Assembly: GCA_046351215.1 (NCBI GenBank)
Contig: JAXLYX010000020.1
Span: 1 to 64,000, forward strand
Length of the DNA: 64,000 nt
Origin: JAXLYX01 sp046351215
GTDB lineage: Bacteria > Myxococcota_A > Polyangia > Polyangiales > Houyiibacteriaceae
Direction: 5' to 3'
Numbering within the stretch: position 1 is the first letter of the stretch; each line of letters starts with the position of its first letter. The position numbers and the translations under genes were made by a program. The notes under the pieces are model-generated. The model worked only from the letters and a program-made list of their open reading frames with translations, had not been told where the DNA came from and did no database searches. Below, piece after piece: positions 41,737 to 50,824 of this stretch.

Positions 41737-42843
41737 ATGGGGAAGCGCAGCAAGATGCCCGAGGCGGGGGGCACCAGCTACTCCGTCCACGGCTCGACCG
41801 AGGAGCACCTCGGCGGCCGGACGACGGATCGAGCGAGGTCGGTCCTCGACAGCGACGAGAGCCGGACGAAGCGGCACGATCCCCGGTCCGACGGCGAGGG
41901 AACCCCGCGCACGGAGCATGCGTTCGGCGGCGGGGTCACCGCGGTGAAGCGACCGCCGACGATCCCCGTGCGCTCGCAGCGCGGGAAGAGCCCGGAGCTG
42001 CGGGCCACGCAGATCCTCGACGAGCTCGGGCGCTGCGGCCCCGGCGACGAGGCCCCCTTCGTCGTGCCGCTCCGCAACCTCGGCGACGTGGGCCTGCGCG
42101 CGCTCGAGGAGAATTTCCCGGGCCTGCTCTGGTTCGACCGCAACCTCCCGCACCAACGTCCGCCGCGCGGCCGCGCCGTCTCGCCGATCGCGAGCCTCCT
42201 CCACGGCTGGGGCATCGACGCGGTGCCCGTGCTCACGCGTCTGCTCCGTCGCGAGGACGCGGACGATCGCTACTACGCGCTCCTCCTCGCCATCGACCTC
42301 GATCAACCGAGCCTCGTCCCCGCCATCGGGGAGCTCCTCTTCGACGAGGAGCCGTCCCTGCGCGAGCAAGCCGTGCAAGGGCTCTCTTCGCTCGCGAAGC
42401 ACGACGCCTACCATCTCCTGCTGAAGCGGATAAGGAGCCGTCTGCCCGATCCACGCTTCTACGCATCGCATCGTCTCCTCGCGATCCAGGCGCTCGCGGC
42501 CCTCCGGGACGCGCAGTCCCTGTCGCTCCTCGTCCCCATGCTCGAGTGGATCGAGCCGGGCCTGCCCGAGACGGTGCACGCGGCGCTCCGCACCCTGACG
42601 GCCCACGATCTCGGTCGTTCGCCGAAGGATTGGAAGAAGTGGGTCGAGAAGAACCAGGCGAAGCCACGCGCCACCTGGCTCCTCGCCGCCGCGGGCGGCA
42701 GCGACATCGCGCTCCGCGACTTCGCCTTCCACGAGCTGGCCCGCGAGACCGGCAAGGATCTCGGCCACGTCCCGGGCTCCGACTCGCGCACGGCCGCTCG
42801 CGTCCGCAAGCAGTACGAGCAGATCGTCGATCGCGGGCGCTGA
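41737..42843 (+). CDS. HEAT-repeat protein
   Basis: 368 aa. The first 85 residues are polar, charged and probably disordered (GRTTDRARSVLDSDESRTK). From about residue 90 the protein is an alpha-solenoid of HEAT/PBS-lyase-like repeats, for example VPVLTRLLRREDADDRYYALLLA and LREQAVQGLSSLAKHDAYHLL. A WKKWVEKN motif follows near residue 295, as seen in other myxobacterial HEAT proteins. No enzyme motif, signal or membrane segment. Probably a cytoplasmic scaffold. It shares a terminator palindrome with the ABC-F gene. Confidence 0.7.
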   Translation: MGKRSKMPEAGGTSYSVHGSTEEHLGGRTTDRARSVLDSDESRTKRHDPRSDGEGTPRTEHAFGGGVTAVKRPPTIPVRSQRGKSPELRATQILDELGRCGPGDEAPFVVPLRNLGDVGLRALEENFPGLLWFDRNLPHQRPPRGRAVSPIASLLHGWGIDAVPVLTRLLRREDADDRYYALLLAIDLDQPSLVPAIGELLFDEEPSLREQAVQGLSSLAKHDAYHLLLKRIRSRLPDPRFYASHRLLAIQALAALRDAQSLSLLVPMLEWIEPGLPETVHAALRTLTAHDLGRSPKDWKKWVEKNQAKPRATWLLAAAGGSDIALRDFAFHELARETGKDLGHVPGSDSRTAARVRKQYEQIVDRGR

Positions 42844-42854
42844 GGGGCCTCAGC
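42839..42854. terminator. Shared stop-anchored palindrome
   Basis: GCTGAGG (42839-42845), two G, CCTCAGC (42848-42854): perfect 7-bp arms with the stops of both convergent genes at symmetric positions. Confidence 0.5.
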
Positions 42855-44763
42855 CCTCGCGTCGCGCCTCGAGGTCGGACCAGCGCTCGACGAGGCGCTC
42901 GACCTCCTCCTTCGCACGGTCGCGCTTCGCCACCAGGGCCGGCACCTCGGCCGCGCGTTTCGCGTAGACCTCGGGATCGCCGAGCTCCGCCTCGAGCGTC
43001 GCGAGCTCCGCTTCCGCCTTCTCGATGGCCGGGAGGATCCCCTCGAGCTCGATCCGCTCCTTGTAGGTGAGCCCCTTCTTCGCCTTCTCCGGGGCCTTCT
43101 CGGGCTCCACCTTGGGCGTCGGCTTCGCGGGCGGCGGCTCGGAGGCGCGCGAGGCCGCCTCGGCCTGGGCGCGGAGCGAACGGTAGGTCTCGTAGTTGCC
43201 CTGGTAGAGCACGACCTTCCCATCGCCCTCGAACGCGAGGATCCCGGTCGCCACGCGATCGAGGAAATAGCGATCGTGGCTGACGACGAGGGCGCTCGCG
43301 TTCGCTTCCACGATCATCGACTCGAGCGAGCTCAGCGTGGCCACGTCGAGATCGTTCGTGGGCTCGTCGAGGAGCAGGAGGTTCGCCGGCGAGAGCAGCA
43401 GCTTCGCGAGGGAGACGCGGGCCCGCTCGCCGCCGGAGAGCGCACCGACGCGGGTGCGCAGCCGCTCGGGCGCGAAGAGGAAGCGCGAGAGGTAGGTACG
43501 CACGTCGACCGTCTCGCCGCCGAGGTCGAGCTTCGTGCGATCGCCCGCGACGTTCTCCTGGATCGACTTGTCGTCGAGGAGGCCACTCCGGCCCTGGTCG
43601 AAGTACGCGATGCGGGTGTTCTTCCCGAGCACGACCTGGCCGCGCGTCGGCGAGAGCTCGCCCGTGAGGAGGCGGAGCAACGTCGTCTTGCCGGCGCCGT
43701 TCGGTCCCACGATGCCGATGCGCTCGCCCTTCCGCAGCGAGAGCGTGAGCTCCCGGATCAGCGTGCGGCCCGCGAGCTCGATGCCGACGTGGTCGAGATC
43801 GAGGATCGTCCCGCCGAGGCGCGTGGTGTCCATCGAGAGGGAGACCGTGCGCTCGCGCGTCGGACCCGTCTCCGAGAGCGCGGCGTTCGCGCGTTCGACG
43901 CGGGCCTTCTGCTTCGTCGTGCGGGCGGCCGGCGAGCGACGGAGCCAGTCGAGCTCGGTGCGGAGGAAGTTCTTCCGGTTCGCCTCCACGCGCTCCTCGT
44001 GGGCGAGGCGCTCGGCCTTCATCTCGAGGTAGCGGTCCCAGCCCCCGTCGTACGAGTGCAGGCGTCCGTTCTCGAGCTCGAGCGTCCGCTCGACGACCCG
44101 ATCGAGGAAATACCGATCGTGCGTCACGAGGAGGAGCGCTCCGCGGAAGCTCTCGGCGAGGTACTCCTCGAGCCACTCGATCGTGTCGACGTCGAGGTGG
44201 TTCGTCGGCTCGTCGAGGATCGCGAGCGCGGGCGAGGCGACGAGCAGCCGGGCGAGCGCGACGCGACGCTTCTCGCCACCGCTCATCGTGCCGACCGTCC
44301 GACTCGGATCCGCGATGCCGAGATGGGCGAGCATGCTGCGGGCCTCGTGCCCCGCGTCCCAGCCGCCGTGGCGCTCGACGTCGGCCGCCGCTTCCGCCTG
44401 CGCGGCGAGGTGCGCGTCGAGGTCGCCCTCGCCCTTCGCGAGCGCCGCGCTCGCCGCTTCGTGCCGGGCGGTGGCGGCCTTCCACGCCGCGAGGCCGCTC
44501 TCGACGATCGCGAGCGCGGTCGCGTCGGGATCGAGCGCCGGCTCCTGCTCGAGGTACTCGACCTCGGCGCTGCGCCGGACGGCGACCGTGCCCGAGTCGG
44601 GCGTGTCGAGCCCGGCGAGGATGCGCGCGAGCGAGCTCTTGCCGCTGCCGTTGTTGCCGACCAGACCGACGCGCTCGCCCGAACGGATCGAGACGCTCAC
44701 TCCGTCGAGCAGCACGCGCGTCCCGAAGGACTTCACGAGGTCGGTGGCGACGAGGACGGGCAT
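42850..44763 (-). CDS. uup: ABC-F family ATPase Uup
   Basis: 637 aa soluble protein with two ABC ATPase domains in tandem: Walker A GNNGSGKSS near residue 36 and GPNGAGKTT near 350, signatures SGGEKRR and SGGERAR, and LDEPTNHLD and LDEPTNDLD. The linker between domains is Lys/Arg-rich and the C-terminal 100 residues form a charged coiled coil, the Uup-specific extension that binds DNA or the ribosome. ABC-F proteins act on the ribosome rather than as transporters, and Uup affects precise transposon excision and 50S assembly. AGGG precedes the ATG. Confidence 0.9.
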   Translation of the reverse strand: MPVLVATDLVKSFGTRVLLDGVSVSIRSGERVGLVGNNGSGKSSLARILAGLDTPDSGTVAVRRSAEVEYLEQEPALDPDATALAIVESGLAAWKAATARHEAASAALAKGEGDLDAHLAAQAEAAADVERHGGWDAGHEARSMLAHLGIADPSRTVGTMSGGEKRRVALARLLVASPALAILDEPTNHLDVDTIEWLEEYLAESFRGALLLVTHDRYFLDRVVERTLELENGRLHSYDGGWDRYLEMKAERLAHEERVEANRKNFLRTELDWLRRSPAARTTKQKARVERANAALSETGPTRERTVSLSMDTTRLGGTILDLDHVGIELAGRTLIRELTLSLRKGERIGIVGPNGAGKTTLLRLLTGELSPTRGQVVLGKNTRIAYFDQGRSGLLDDKSIQENVAGDRTKLDLGGETVDVRTYLSRFLFAPERLRTRVGALSGGERARVSLAKLLLSPANLLLLDEPTNDLDVATLSSLESMIVEANASALVVSHDRYFLDRVATGILAFEGDGKVVLYQGNYETYRSLRAQAEAASRASEPPPAKPTPKVEPEKAPEKAKKGLTYKERIELEGILPAIEKAEAELATLEAELGDPEVYAKRAAEVPALVAKRDRAKEEVERLVERWSDLEARREG

Positions 44764-44793
44764 GGGGAGCCCTGCCCTACCACGCCGGAGGCC

Positions 44794-46086
44794 CTAGAGC
44801 GAGCGGCCGATCCAGTAGGAAAGCGTCCCTGCGACGAGGGCCGCGACGACGGCGAGCAGCCAGGGAAGGCCTCGCTTCACCTGGGCCGCGAAGCCCGCCT
44901 CGGGCGGGATCGACGGCTGCCGGACGCGCCCGAGCTGATCGAAGGGCAGCCCGCCGAGCGGCTGCGCGGCGTCGGAGCGGACGACGTCCGGGATCGTCCC
45001 GTCGTCGTTCCTCCCCTTCGTCGGGAAGCGCACGGAGGGATCGGAGCGCGTGGCGCCGTCGTCGAGCGCGATCTCGCCGCTCTGGCTCTCGCTGACCGAG
45101 CTCCGGATCTCGCGCATCTCGCGCTCGGAGATCACGACGGAGGTCGTGTCCTGACGACGACGCTCCTTGGACCTCCGCGGTCCCGGGAGGTGGAGGCGGA
45201 TCGGCATCGGCGGAAGCTGCTCGATCGCGCGCAGCATCTCCCCGGCGTTCTTGAAGCGTTCGCCCGGATCCTTCGCCAGGGCCTTGCGGACCACGGCCTC
45301 GAGCTTCGGATGGACCTCGAGGCCCGAGCGCACGCTCGTGAGCGACGGCACCTTCTCGAAGAGGTGGGCGCGCAGGAGCTCGGAGCGGCGGTCGTAGTCG
45401 AAGGGACGGCGGTCCGCGAGCAGCTCGAAGAGCACGGTGCCGACGGCGTACACGTCGGCGCGGACGTCGAGCGAGACGCCCGTGATCTGCTCGGGCGCCA
45501 TGTACGCCGGAGTGCCCACGATGCGCCCCTTGCGCGTCAGGGTCGATTCGGCCGAGAGCTCGTCGATCGAGAGGAACTTCGCGAGGCCGAAGTCGAGGAT
45601 CTTCACCGCCGAGTCGGCGTCGAGGTTCTTCGGGAGGAAGATGTTCGCCGGCTTCAGGTCCCGATGGACGATCTGCAGCTCGTGGGCGAAGGCGAGGCCC
45701 TGGAGGACGGCTCGGACGATCTCGATGACGCGCTCCGGCTCGACCGGCCCGCGCTGCATCCGATCCTCGAGCGTCTCGCCCTCGAGGAGCTCCATCGCGA
45801 TGTAGGTGATGTCGTCCACCACGCCGAAATCGGCGATGTGCACGATCGAGGGATGCGTGAGCCGCGTCAGCGCCCGGGCCTCGCGCTCGAACCTCCGCTT
45901 GAGCGACGAGATCCGGCCGAGGTTCTCGTGGAGGACCTTCACCGCGACCGGCTTGTCGCGGTTCGGGTGGCGCGCACGGTAGACGATGCCGGTCGCCCCG
46001 GCCCCGATCCGGGACTCGAGTCGGTATCCGTCGATCACCCGGCCGAGGAGCGGGTCTCCGCGCGGAGGCTCGGTCGTGTTTGCCAC
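44794..46086 (-). CDS. Ser/Thr protein kinase with C-terminal membrane anchor
   Basis: 430 aa. Kinase domain at about residues 15-280: Gly-loop IGAGATGIVY, Lys in VAVKVL, catalytic loop VHRDLKPAN (RD type), DFG in ILDFGLAK, and YMAPEQ. A 120-residue acidic and Ser-rich linker leads to one transmembrane segment at the extreme C terminus (WLLAVVAALVAGTLSYWIG), so the kinase faces the cytoplasm with only two or three residues outside. GTG 46086 is favoured over GTG 46101 because TATCCT lies 6 nt before it. There is no extracellular sensor domain. Confidence 0.88.
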   Translation of the reverse strand: MANTTEPPRGDPLLGRVIDGYRLESRIGAGATGIVYRARHPNRDKPVAVKVLHENLGRISSLKRRFEREARALTRLTHPSIVHIADFGVVDDITYIAMELLEGETLEDRMQRGPVEPERVIEIVRAVLQGLAFAHELQIVHRDLKPANIFLPKNLDADSAVKILDFGLAKFLSIDELSAESTLTRKGRIVGTPAYMAPEQITGVSLDVRADVYAVGTVLFELLADRRPFDYDRRSELLRAHLFEKVPSLTSVRSGLEVHPKLEAVVRKALAKDPGERFKNAGEMLRAIEQLPPMPIRLHLPGPRRSKERRRQDTTSVVISEREMREIRSSVSESQSGEIALDDGATRSDPSVRFPTKGRNDDGTIPDVVRSDAAQPLGGLPFDQLGRVRQPSIPPEAGFAAQVKRGLPWLLAVVAALVAGTLSYWIGRSL

Positions 46087-46092
46087 GGCGCG

Positions 46093-46098
46093 AGGATA
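46093..46098 (-). promoter_or_regulatory. Candidate leaderless -10 element TATCCT
   Basis: TATCCT on the minus strand, 6 nt before the GTG at 46086. It decides between two in-frame GTG codons, since the upstream one would place the hexamer inside the coding region. Confidence 0.5.
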
Positions 46099-46150
46099 CA
46101 CCAGCGTCGGGCCCTCGGGTGGCCCCTTCGGCGATCGCCCGAAAGGCGGA

Positions 46151-46675
46151 TCACTCGACGAGGCGCGGCAACAGCTCGGCGAAGTTGCAGGGCCGATGAC
46201 GGATGTCGAGCTGGGAGGCGAGGATGCCCTCCCAGGCGTCGCGCACGGCGCCCGTCGACCCCGGCAGCGCGAAGACGTAGGTGCCGTTCACGACCCCGGC
46301 CGTGGCCCTCGATTGGACCGTCGACGTCCCGATCTTCTTGAAGCTCAGGTACCGGAAGAGCTCCCCGAAACCGGGGATGAGCTTCTCGCAGACCTCCTCG
46401 ACGGCCTCGGGGGTGACGTCCCGACCGGTGACCCCGGTCCCGCCGGTGGTGACGATCACCTCGACCCCCGGGTCGGAGGCCCAGCGGCGGAGCTCGTCGG
46501 CGATCGTCTCGCGATCGTCCTTCACGATCTTCTTCGCGACGACCTCGTGCCCCGCGGAGGTCGCGAGCTCCACGAGGGTCTTCCCGGAGCGGTCGTCGGC
46601 CTCCGTGCGGGTGTCGGAGACGGTGAGGACCGCGATGCGGACCGGGCGGAAGGGACGGGACTCGTCGATGGACAT
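46151..46675 (-). CDS. moaB: Molybdenum cofactor biosynthesis protein MoaB/MogA family
   Basis: 174 aa single MPT-binding domain. It contains the family signature TTGGTGVTGRDVTPEAV (about residues 75-91) and a later LPGSTGAV motif that binds the adenylylated molybdopterin. The protein should adenylylate molybdopterin before molybdate insertion. No other moa, moe or mog gene is nearby. It follows the M19 dipeptidase-like gene by 3 nt, so the pair is probably co-transcribed, though the biochemical connection is unclear. Confidence 0.88.
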   Translation of the reverse strand: MSIDESRPFRPVRIAVLTVSDTRTEADDRSGKTLVELATSAGHEVVAKKIVKDDRETIADELRRWASDPGVEVIVTTGGTGVTGRDVTPEAVEEVCEKLIPGFGELFRYLSFKKIGTSTVQSRATAGVVNGTYVFALPGSTGAVRDAWEGILASQLDIRHRPCNFAELLPRLVE

Positions 46676-46678
46676 GGC

Positions 46679-47749
46679 TCAACCTCGGATGGCTTCGACG
46701 ACGCGGAGGAAATTGCCGGAGAGGAACTTGCGGATCGTGTCCTCTCCCATGCCCCGGCGCAGCATCTCCTGGACGACCCGCGGGTAGTCGAGGGGGCTCG
46801 CGACGTCGGCGGGCGGCACGATCATGCCGTCGAAATCGCTGCCGAGGCTCACGTGATCGTCTCCGACGAGGCGGATCACGTACTCCACGTGGTCGACGAA
46901 ATGCTTCACGGAGCAGGCGGCACGCGCGAGGAAATCGCTCTGGAGCATGATGCCGATCGTGCCGCCGGAGTCGGCGATCGCGCGGATCTGCGGATCCGTG
47001 AGGTTGCGCCAGTGCGGATGCACCGCGTCGATGCCGGTGTGCGTGACGATGAGCGGCAGCGTGCGGTCGTGCGCGCGCACGGCGTCGAAGAAGGACTTCC
47101 GGCCGATGTGCGCGAGATCGACGAGCGTGCGGATCGAGTCGAGCTTGCGGACGTAGTCGACCCCGAGCTCCGTGAGCCGGTCGTCCTTGCGGAGGGCCGG
47201 GGCGCTGGTCGCGCCGATCCCGGAATTCGTGAGGTGGACGATGGTCACGCGCACGACGTCGAGGTTCGCGAGTCGATCGAGCGCCGAGACGTCGTGGTCG
47301 AGGGCGTTGCCCCCCTGGACGCCGATGAACGCGGCGTGCTTGCCCATCGCCCGCGCGGCCCGGTATTCGGCGACCGTGCGCACGTGCGTGACGCGCGAGG
47401 ACGCGTCCGCGAGGATCCGCTTCAGCGCGTCGAGGTTCCGGAAGAACGTGCGGAGGCGGCTCGCGGCCGGCCGGTAGGGATTGGTCGTGATCACCCAGGT
47501 CGCGCCCGAGAGCCCGGCCTCGATGGCGCGCGGGAGATCGGTGTGGCCGTAGAAGGCGCGGCCGAGCAGGCCTCCTCGGTGCCTGCGCGCGAGGTCGTAG
47601 CGGAGGATGCGGTGCCAGAGGAACGTGTCGAGGTGCAGGTCGATCACGTCCGAGGCGAGGTAGAGGTCGACCGCCTCCTTCGAGACGCCGAGCTCCCTGG
47701 CCCAGAGCGCGGGCTCCTTCGGTCGCGCAGCGTCGAGCTCGCCTCCCAT
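46679..47749 (-). CDS. M19 (membrane dipeptidase) family protein, altered active site
   Basis: 356 aa TIM-barrel protein of the renal dipeptidase family. The HxD metal pair is in VIDLHLDTF, HTGIDAVHPHWRN provides later His ligands, and GSDFDG the final Asp. The usual bridging Glu in the GVEGGH-type motif is replaced: the sequence reads GVQGGNAL (CAG codon), so Glu becomes Gln and the following His becomes Asn. Activity may therefore be lost or changed. GGGAGGTGG precedes the ATG at 47749, and the longer frame to 47944 is shadow. No signal peptide. It is coupled to moaB. Confidence 0.85.
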   Translation of the reverse strand: MGGELDAARPKEPALWARELGVSKEAVDLYLASDVIDLHLDTFLWHRILRYDLARRHRGGLLGRAFYGHTDLPRAIEAGLSGATWVITTNPYRPAASRLRTFFRNLDALKRILADASSRVTHVRTVAEYRAARAMGKHAAFIGVQGGNALDHDVSALDRLANLDVVRVTIVHLTNSGIGATSAPALRKDDRLTELGVDYVRKLDSIRTLVDLAHIGRKSFFDAVRAHDRTLPLIVTHTGIDAVHPHWRNLTDPQIRAIADSGGTIGIMLQSDFLARAACSVKHFVDHVEYVIRLVGDDHVSLGSDFDGMIVPPADVASPLDYPRVVQEMLRRGMGEDTIRKFLSGNFLRVVEAIRG

Positions 47750-47870
47750 CCACCACCTCCCATCCACGGATGGCCGGCATCCTACCAGCCCGTCCCCCCG
47801 CGGGAAGGCTCGGAGTCTCCCCATGGCCACGTTGCGGCCCCCCCGGTCGGGGAGTAGCGTCCCCCGCCGT

Positions 47871-49805
47871 ATGAGCGAAGGAAGCGGTTCCCACGGCCAC
47901 GGCCCGGCCGATCCCCAAGGTCTCGACCTGGTCCTCCGAGCCATCGGCGCGGTCGGCGTCGTCTACGGCGACATCGGCACCTCGCCGCTCTACGCGCTCA
48001 AGGAGTGCTTCGCGGGAGAGCACGGGCTCCGTGCGACCGATCCCTCGGTGCTCGGCGTCGTCTCGCTCTTCTGCTGGTCGCTGATCTGCGTCGTCGTGGT
48101 CAAGTACCTCACGTTCCTGATGCAGGCCGACAACCACGGCGAGGGCGGCATCCTCGCCCTGCTCGCGCTCGTGCAACAGAAGCAGGCGACCCCGCAGGGC
48201 AAGCAGCCGACGACGCTGGCGGCGAAGGGCCTCCTGCTCGCGGGCCTCTTCGGAGCCGCGCTCCTCTACGGCGACGGCATGATCACGCCCGCCATCTCCG
48301 TGCTCTCCGCGGTCGAGGGCCTCGGCCGGGCGACGCCCCACGATCCCGGGATGCTCACGCCCTACATCCTGCCGATCACGATCGTCATCCTCTTCATGCT
48401 CTTCGTCTTCCAGTCCGGCGGTACGAAGAAGGTCGGCGCCGTCTTCGGCCCGGTGATGATCACGTGGTTCACGTGCATCGCGCTCGCCGGCATCCCGTGG
48501 ATCCTGAAGCGCCCCGACATCCTCCACTCGCTCGACCCGCGGCATGGCCTCTACTTCCTCACGCACCACCAGTGGAAGGGCTTCCTCGTCCTCGGCAGCG
48601 TCGTGCTCTGCGTGACCGGCGGCGAGGCGCTCTACGCCGACATGGGCCACTTCGGCCGCAAGCCGATCCGCCTCGCCTGGTACGCGATCGTCTTCCCGGC
48701 CCTCGCGGTGAACTACCTCGGCCAGGGAGCTCGCCTGCTCCACATCGGCCACGAGGGGGTCGAGGACAGCTTCTACGGCGTCTTCCCCGAGTGGGCCGTG
48801 CTCCCGATGGTCGTCCTCGCGACCCTCGCCACGGTCGTGGCCTCGCAGGCCCTGATCTCCGGCGCCTTCTCCCTCTCGCGCCAGGCGATCCAGCTCGGCT
48901 TCTCGCCGCGCATGACGATCGTCCACACGTCGGAGGACACGGAGGGCGAGATCTACGTGCCCGAGATCAACTGGCTCCTGATGATCTCCTGCATCGGCCT
49001 CGTCGTCGGCTTCCGCTCCTCGTCGAACCTGGCCGCGGCCTACGGCATCGCGGTGACGGGCACGATGATGATCACCTCCGTCCTCTTCTTCGCCGCGATG
49101 CGGCCGAAGTGGGGCACGGCGAAGACGGCGGCGCTGGTCGTCTTCTTCCTCGTGTTCGACCTCGCGTTCTTCGGCGCGAACGTCGTGAAGATCGCCCACG
49201 GCGGCTGGTTCCCCCTCCTCGTCGGCGCGATCTTCTTCGCCGTGATGACGACCTGGAAGCGCGGCCGCGGAGCGCTCTTCGACTACATCCAGGCGCAGAC
49301 GAAGCCCCTGCAGCAGTTCATGAGCGACCTCGAGACCAGCCCGCCCCATCGCGTGGACGGGACGGCGGTCGTCATGACCTCGAGCACGACGGGTGCGCCG
49401 CCGATCCTCGTGCACCACCTCCTCCACAACAAGGTGCTGCACGAGAACATCGTGCTCCTCTCGATCGTCACCGAGCGCGTCCCCGAGATCTCCGCCTCGA
49501 GCCGCGTCCGCCTCAAGGAGCTCGGCGGCGGCTTCTATCACGTGGTCGCGAAGTACGGCTTCATGCAGACGCCCAACGTCATGGAGATCCTCGAACGGGT
49601 CCGCGAGGGCGGAGTCGACACGAGCCTCGAGTCGACGACCTTCTTCCTCGGCCGCGAGACGCTGCTCTCGGGTGGGAAGAGCGGGCTCATGAATTGGCGC
49701 AAGAGCCTCTTCGCCTTCCTCTCCCGCAACGCCCTCCCCGCGACGCACTTCTTCAAGATCCCGTCCGACCGCGTCGTCGAGATCGGCATGCAGATCCCGC
49801 TCTGA
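47871..49805 (+). CDS. kup: Potassium transporter Kup
   Basis: 644 aa K+/H+ symporter with about 12 hydrophobic segments between residues 20 and 440 and a cytoplasmic C-terminal domain. The family signature VVYGDIGTSPLYALKE begins near residue 32, followed by LMQADNHGEGGILALLAL and GDGMITPAISVLSAVEG. Kup imports K+ at low osmolarity or acidic pH. The ATG at 47871 begins the cytoplasmic tail of normal length; an in-frame ATG at 47823 would add 16 low-complexity residues. No good ribosome binding site is present. It is convergent with the AbiE toxin gene. Confidence 0.95.
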   Translation: MSEGSGSHGHGPADPQGLDLVLRAIGAVGVVYGDIGTSPLYALKECFAGEHGLRATDPSVLGVVSLFCWSLICVVVVKYLTFLMQADNHGEGGILALLALVQQKQATPQGKQPTTLAAKGLLLAGLFGAALLYGDGMITPAISVLSAVEGLGRATPHDPGMLTPYILPITIVILFMLFVFQSGGTKKVGAVFGPVMITWFTCIALAGIPWILKRPDILHSLDPRHGLYFLTHHQWKGFLVLGSVVLCVTGGEALYADMGHFGRKPIRLAWYAIVFPALAVNYLGQGARLLHIGHEGVEDSFYGVFPEWAVLPMVVLATLATVVASQALISGAFSLSRQAIQLGFSPRMTIVHTSEDTEGEIYVPEINWLLMISCIGLVVGFRSSSNLAAAYGIAVTGTMMITSVLFFAAMRPKWGTAKTAALVVFFLVFDLAFFGANVVKIAHGGWFPLLVGAIFFAVMTTWKRGRGALFDYIQAQTKPLQQFMSDLETSPPHRVDGTAVVMTSSTTGAPPILVHHLLHNKVLHENIVLLSIVTERVPEISASSRVRLKELGGGFYHVVAKYGFMQTPNVMEILERVREGGVDTSLESTTFFLGRETLLSGGKSGLMNWRKSLFAFLSRNALPATHFFKIPSDRVVEIGMQIPL

Positions 49806-49858
49806 GCGGGACGCGTACGAGGAGAGCTGGCCCGGTCGGGGACTCGAAGCGCCCGGAG

Positions 49859-50824
49859 CTACATCCCGGCGTGCTTCTTCACGTTGGACGCCTTCCAACG
49901 TAGCCCTGGGCTGCAGGCGATGCGCCGTCGGAGCTCCTCGTCGGTGGTGAGCAGCTCGGCCTCGATCTCCCCGTCGCCGTTGAGTCGCTCGAGGAATCGG
50001 GCCTCGTCCACGGACAGCGGGAGGACCGCCGCCAAGAGAGCGCGCGTCTCGTCGAGGAGCGCCGCGGTCCAACGGTCGACGTCGCGGTCGTCGGGCCGGA
50101 TGTCCTGCCGCAGCATCGGCATGAGCTGCCGCTTCACGTCAGCGACGCTCGTCGTCACGTCGGCAGCCGAGACGGTCCGCCAATCGACCCGGTTGATGCC
50201 GCCGTAGACGACGAACGCGATGCGGAGCTTCTCTCGATCGAACGTACCGTGGGCGAGCAGCTCGCGGGCGTCGAAGACGTCGCGGCTCGCACCACGCGCG
50301 AGGAGAGCCGCGAGCTTCCCGGCTGCCAGCTCGTGAGGATCGAGCAGGTTGCATTGCTTGACTCGGTCGCCGAGGAACTCCCTCGAATCGCGCGGCTCCG
50401 CGTCCCAGAGCGGGACGCGGAGCATGTAGTTGACGTCGACCTCGATGATCGCCGGACGACCGAGCGAGGAGGTGTACGAGAGCCTCCACTTCCCGCCGGC
50501 GTGCTCGTCCGGCGCGCGCTTCACGGTCAGCCCGAGACGAGAAGCGACTTGCGACAGCGCGGACTCTACCTTCGGGCGCTCGGCCATCATCGCCTCGCGA
50601 TCGGCGCCTCCGATGTAGTTGACGTCGACGTCGACCGAGAGCCGGGGCAGCTCGAAGAGGAATAGGTTCAGCGCGGTCCCTCCCTTGAGCGCCACGCGCG
50701 GGCCGAGGAAAGGGTGCGCGGCCACGAGGTTCAACAGCCGGACCAGCATCGACACCTTCTCGAGCGAATCGAGAGGGAAGCCGGTGTCCCTGGCCGCGCG
50801 CTGGAGCTGCTCGCGCGTGCGCAT
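49859..50824 (-). CDS. abiEii: Type IV toxin-antitoxin toxin, AbiEii nucleotidyltransferase
   Basis: 321 aa nucleotidyltransferase-like toxin. Motif I is ALKGGTALNLFLFELPRLSV with Asp65 and Asp67 in SVDVDVN, the metal-binding pair; a later IEVDVNYM gives the third acidic residue, and KLAALLARGASRDVFDARELL is the conserved KLxAL...RDxFD segment. AbiEii toxins inactivate tRNA or related targets and give abortive infection against phage. The ATG overlaps the antitoxin stop by one base (TGATG), so the two are coupled in the canonical order. It ends with TAG and is convergent with kup. Confidence 0.9.
   Translation of the reverse strand: MRTREQLQRAARDTGFPLDSLEKVSMLVRLLNLVAAHPFLGPRVALKGGTALNLFLFELPRLSVDVDVNYIGGADREAMMAERPKVESALSQVASRLGLTVKRAPDEHAGGKWRLSYTSSLGRPAIIEVDVNYMLRVPLWDAEPRDSREFLGDRVKQCNLLDPHELAAGKLAALLARGASRDVFDARELLAHGTFDREKLRIAFVVYGGINRVDWRTVSAADVTTSVADVKRQLMPMLRQDIRPDDRDVDRWTAALLDETRALLAAVLPLSVDEARFLERLNGDGEIEAELLTTDEELRRRIACSPGLRWKASNVKKHAGM

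Noticed and set aside
47823..47870. Upstream ATG extension of kup
   Set aside because: Adds 16 low-complexity residues with no match to the family N terminus; the ATG at 47871 gives the normal length.
47854..47873. TAGCGT as a leaderless -10 for kup
   Set aside because: The spacing to the ATG is 10 nt, outside the 6-8 nt seen elsewhere.
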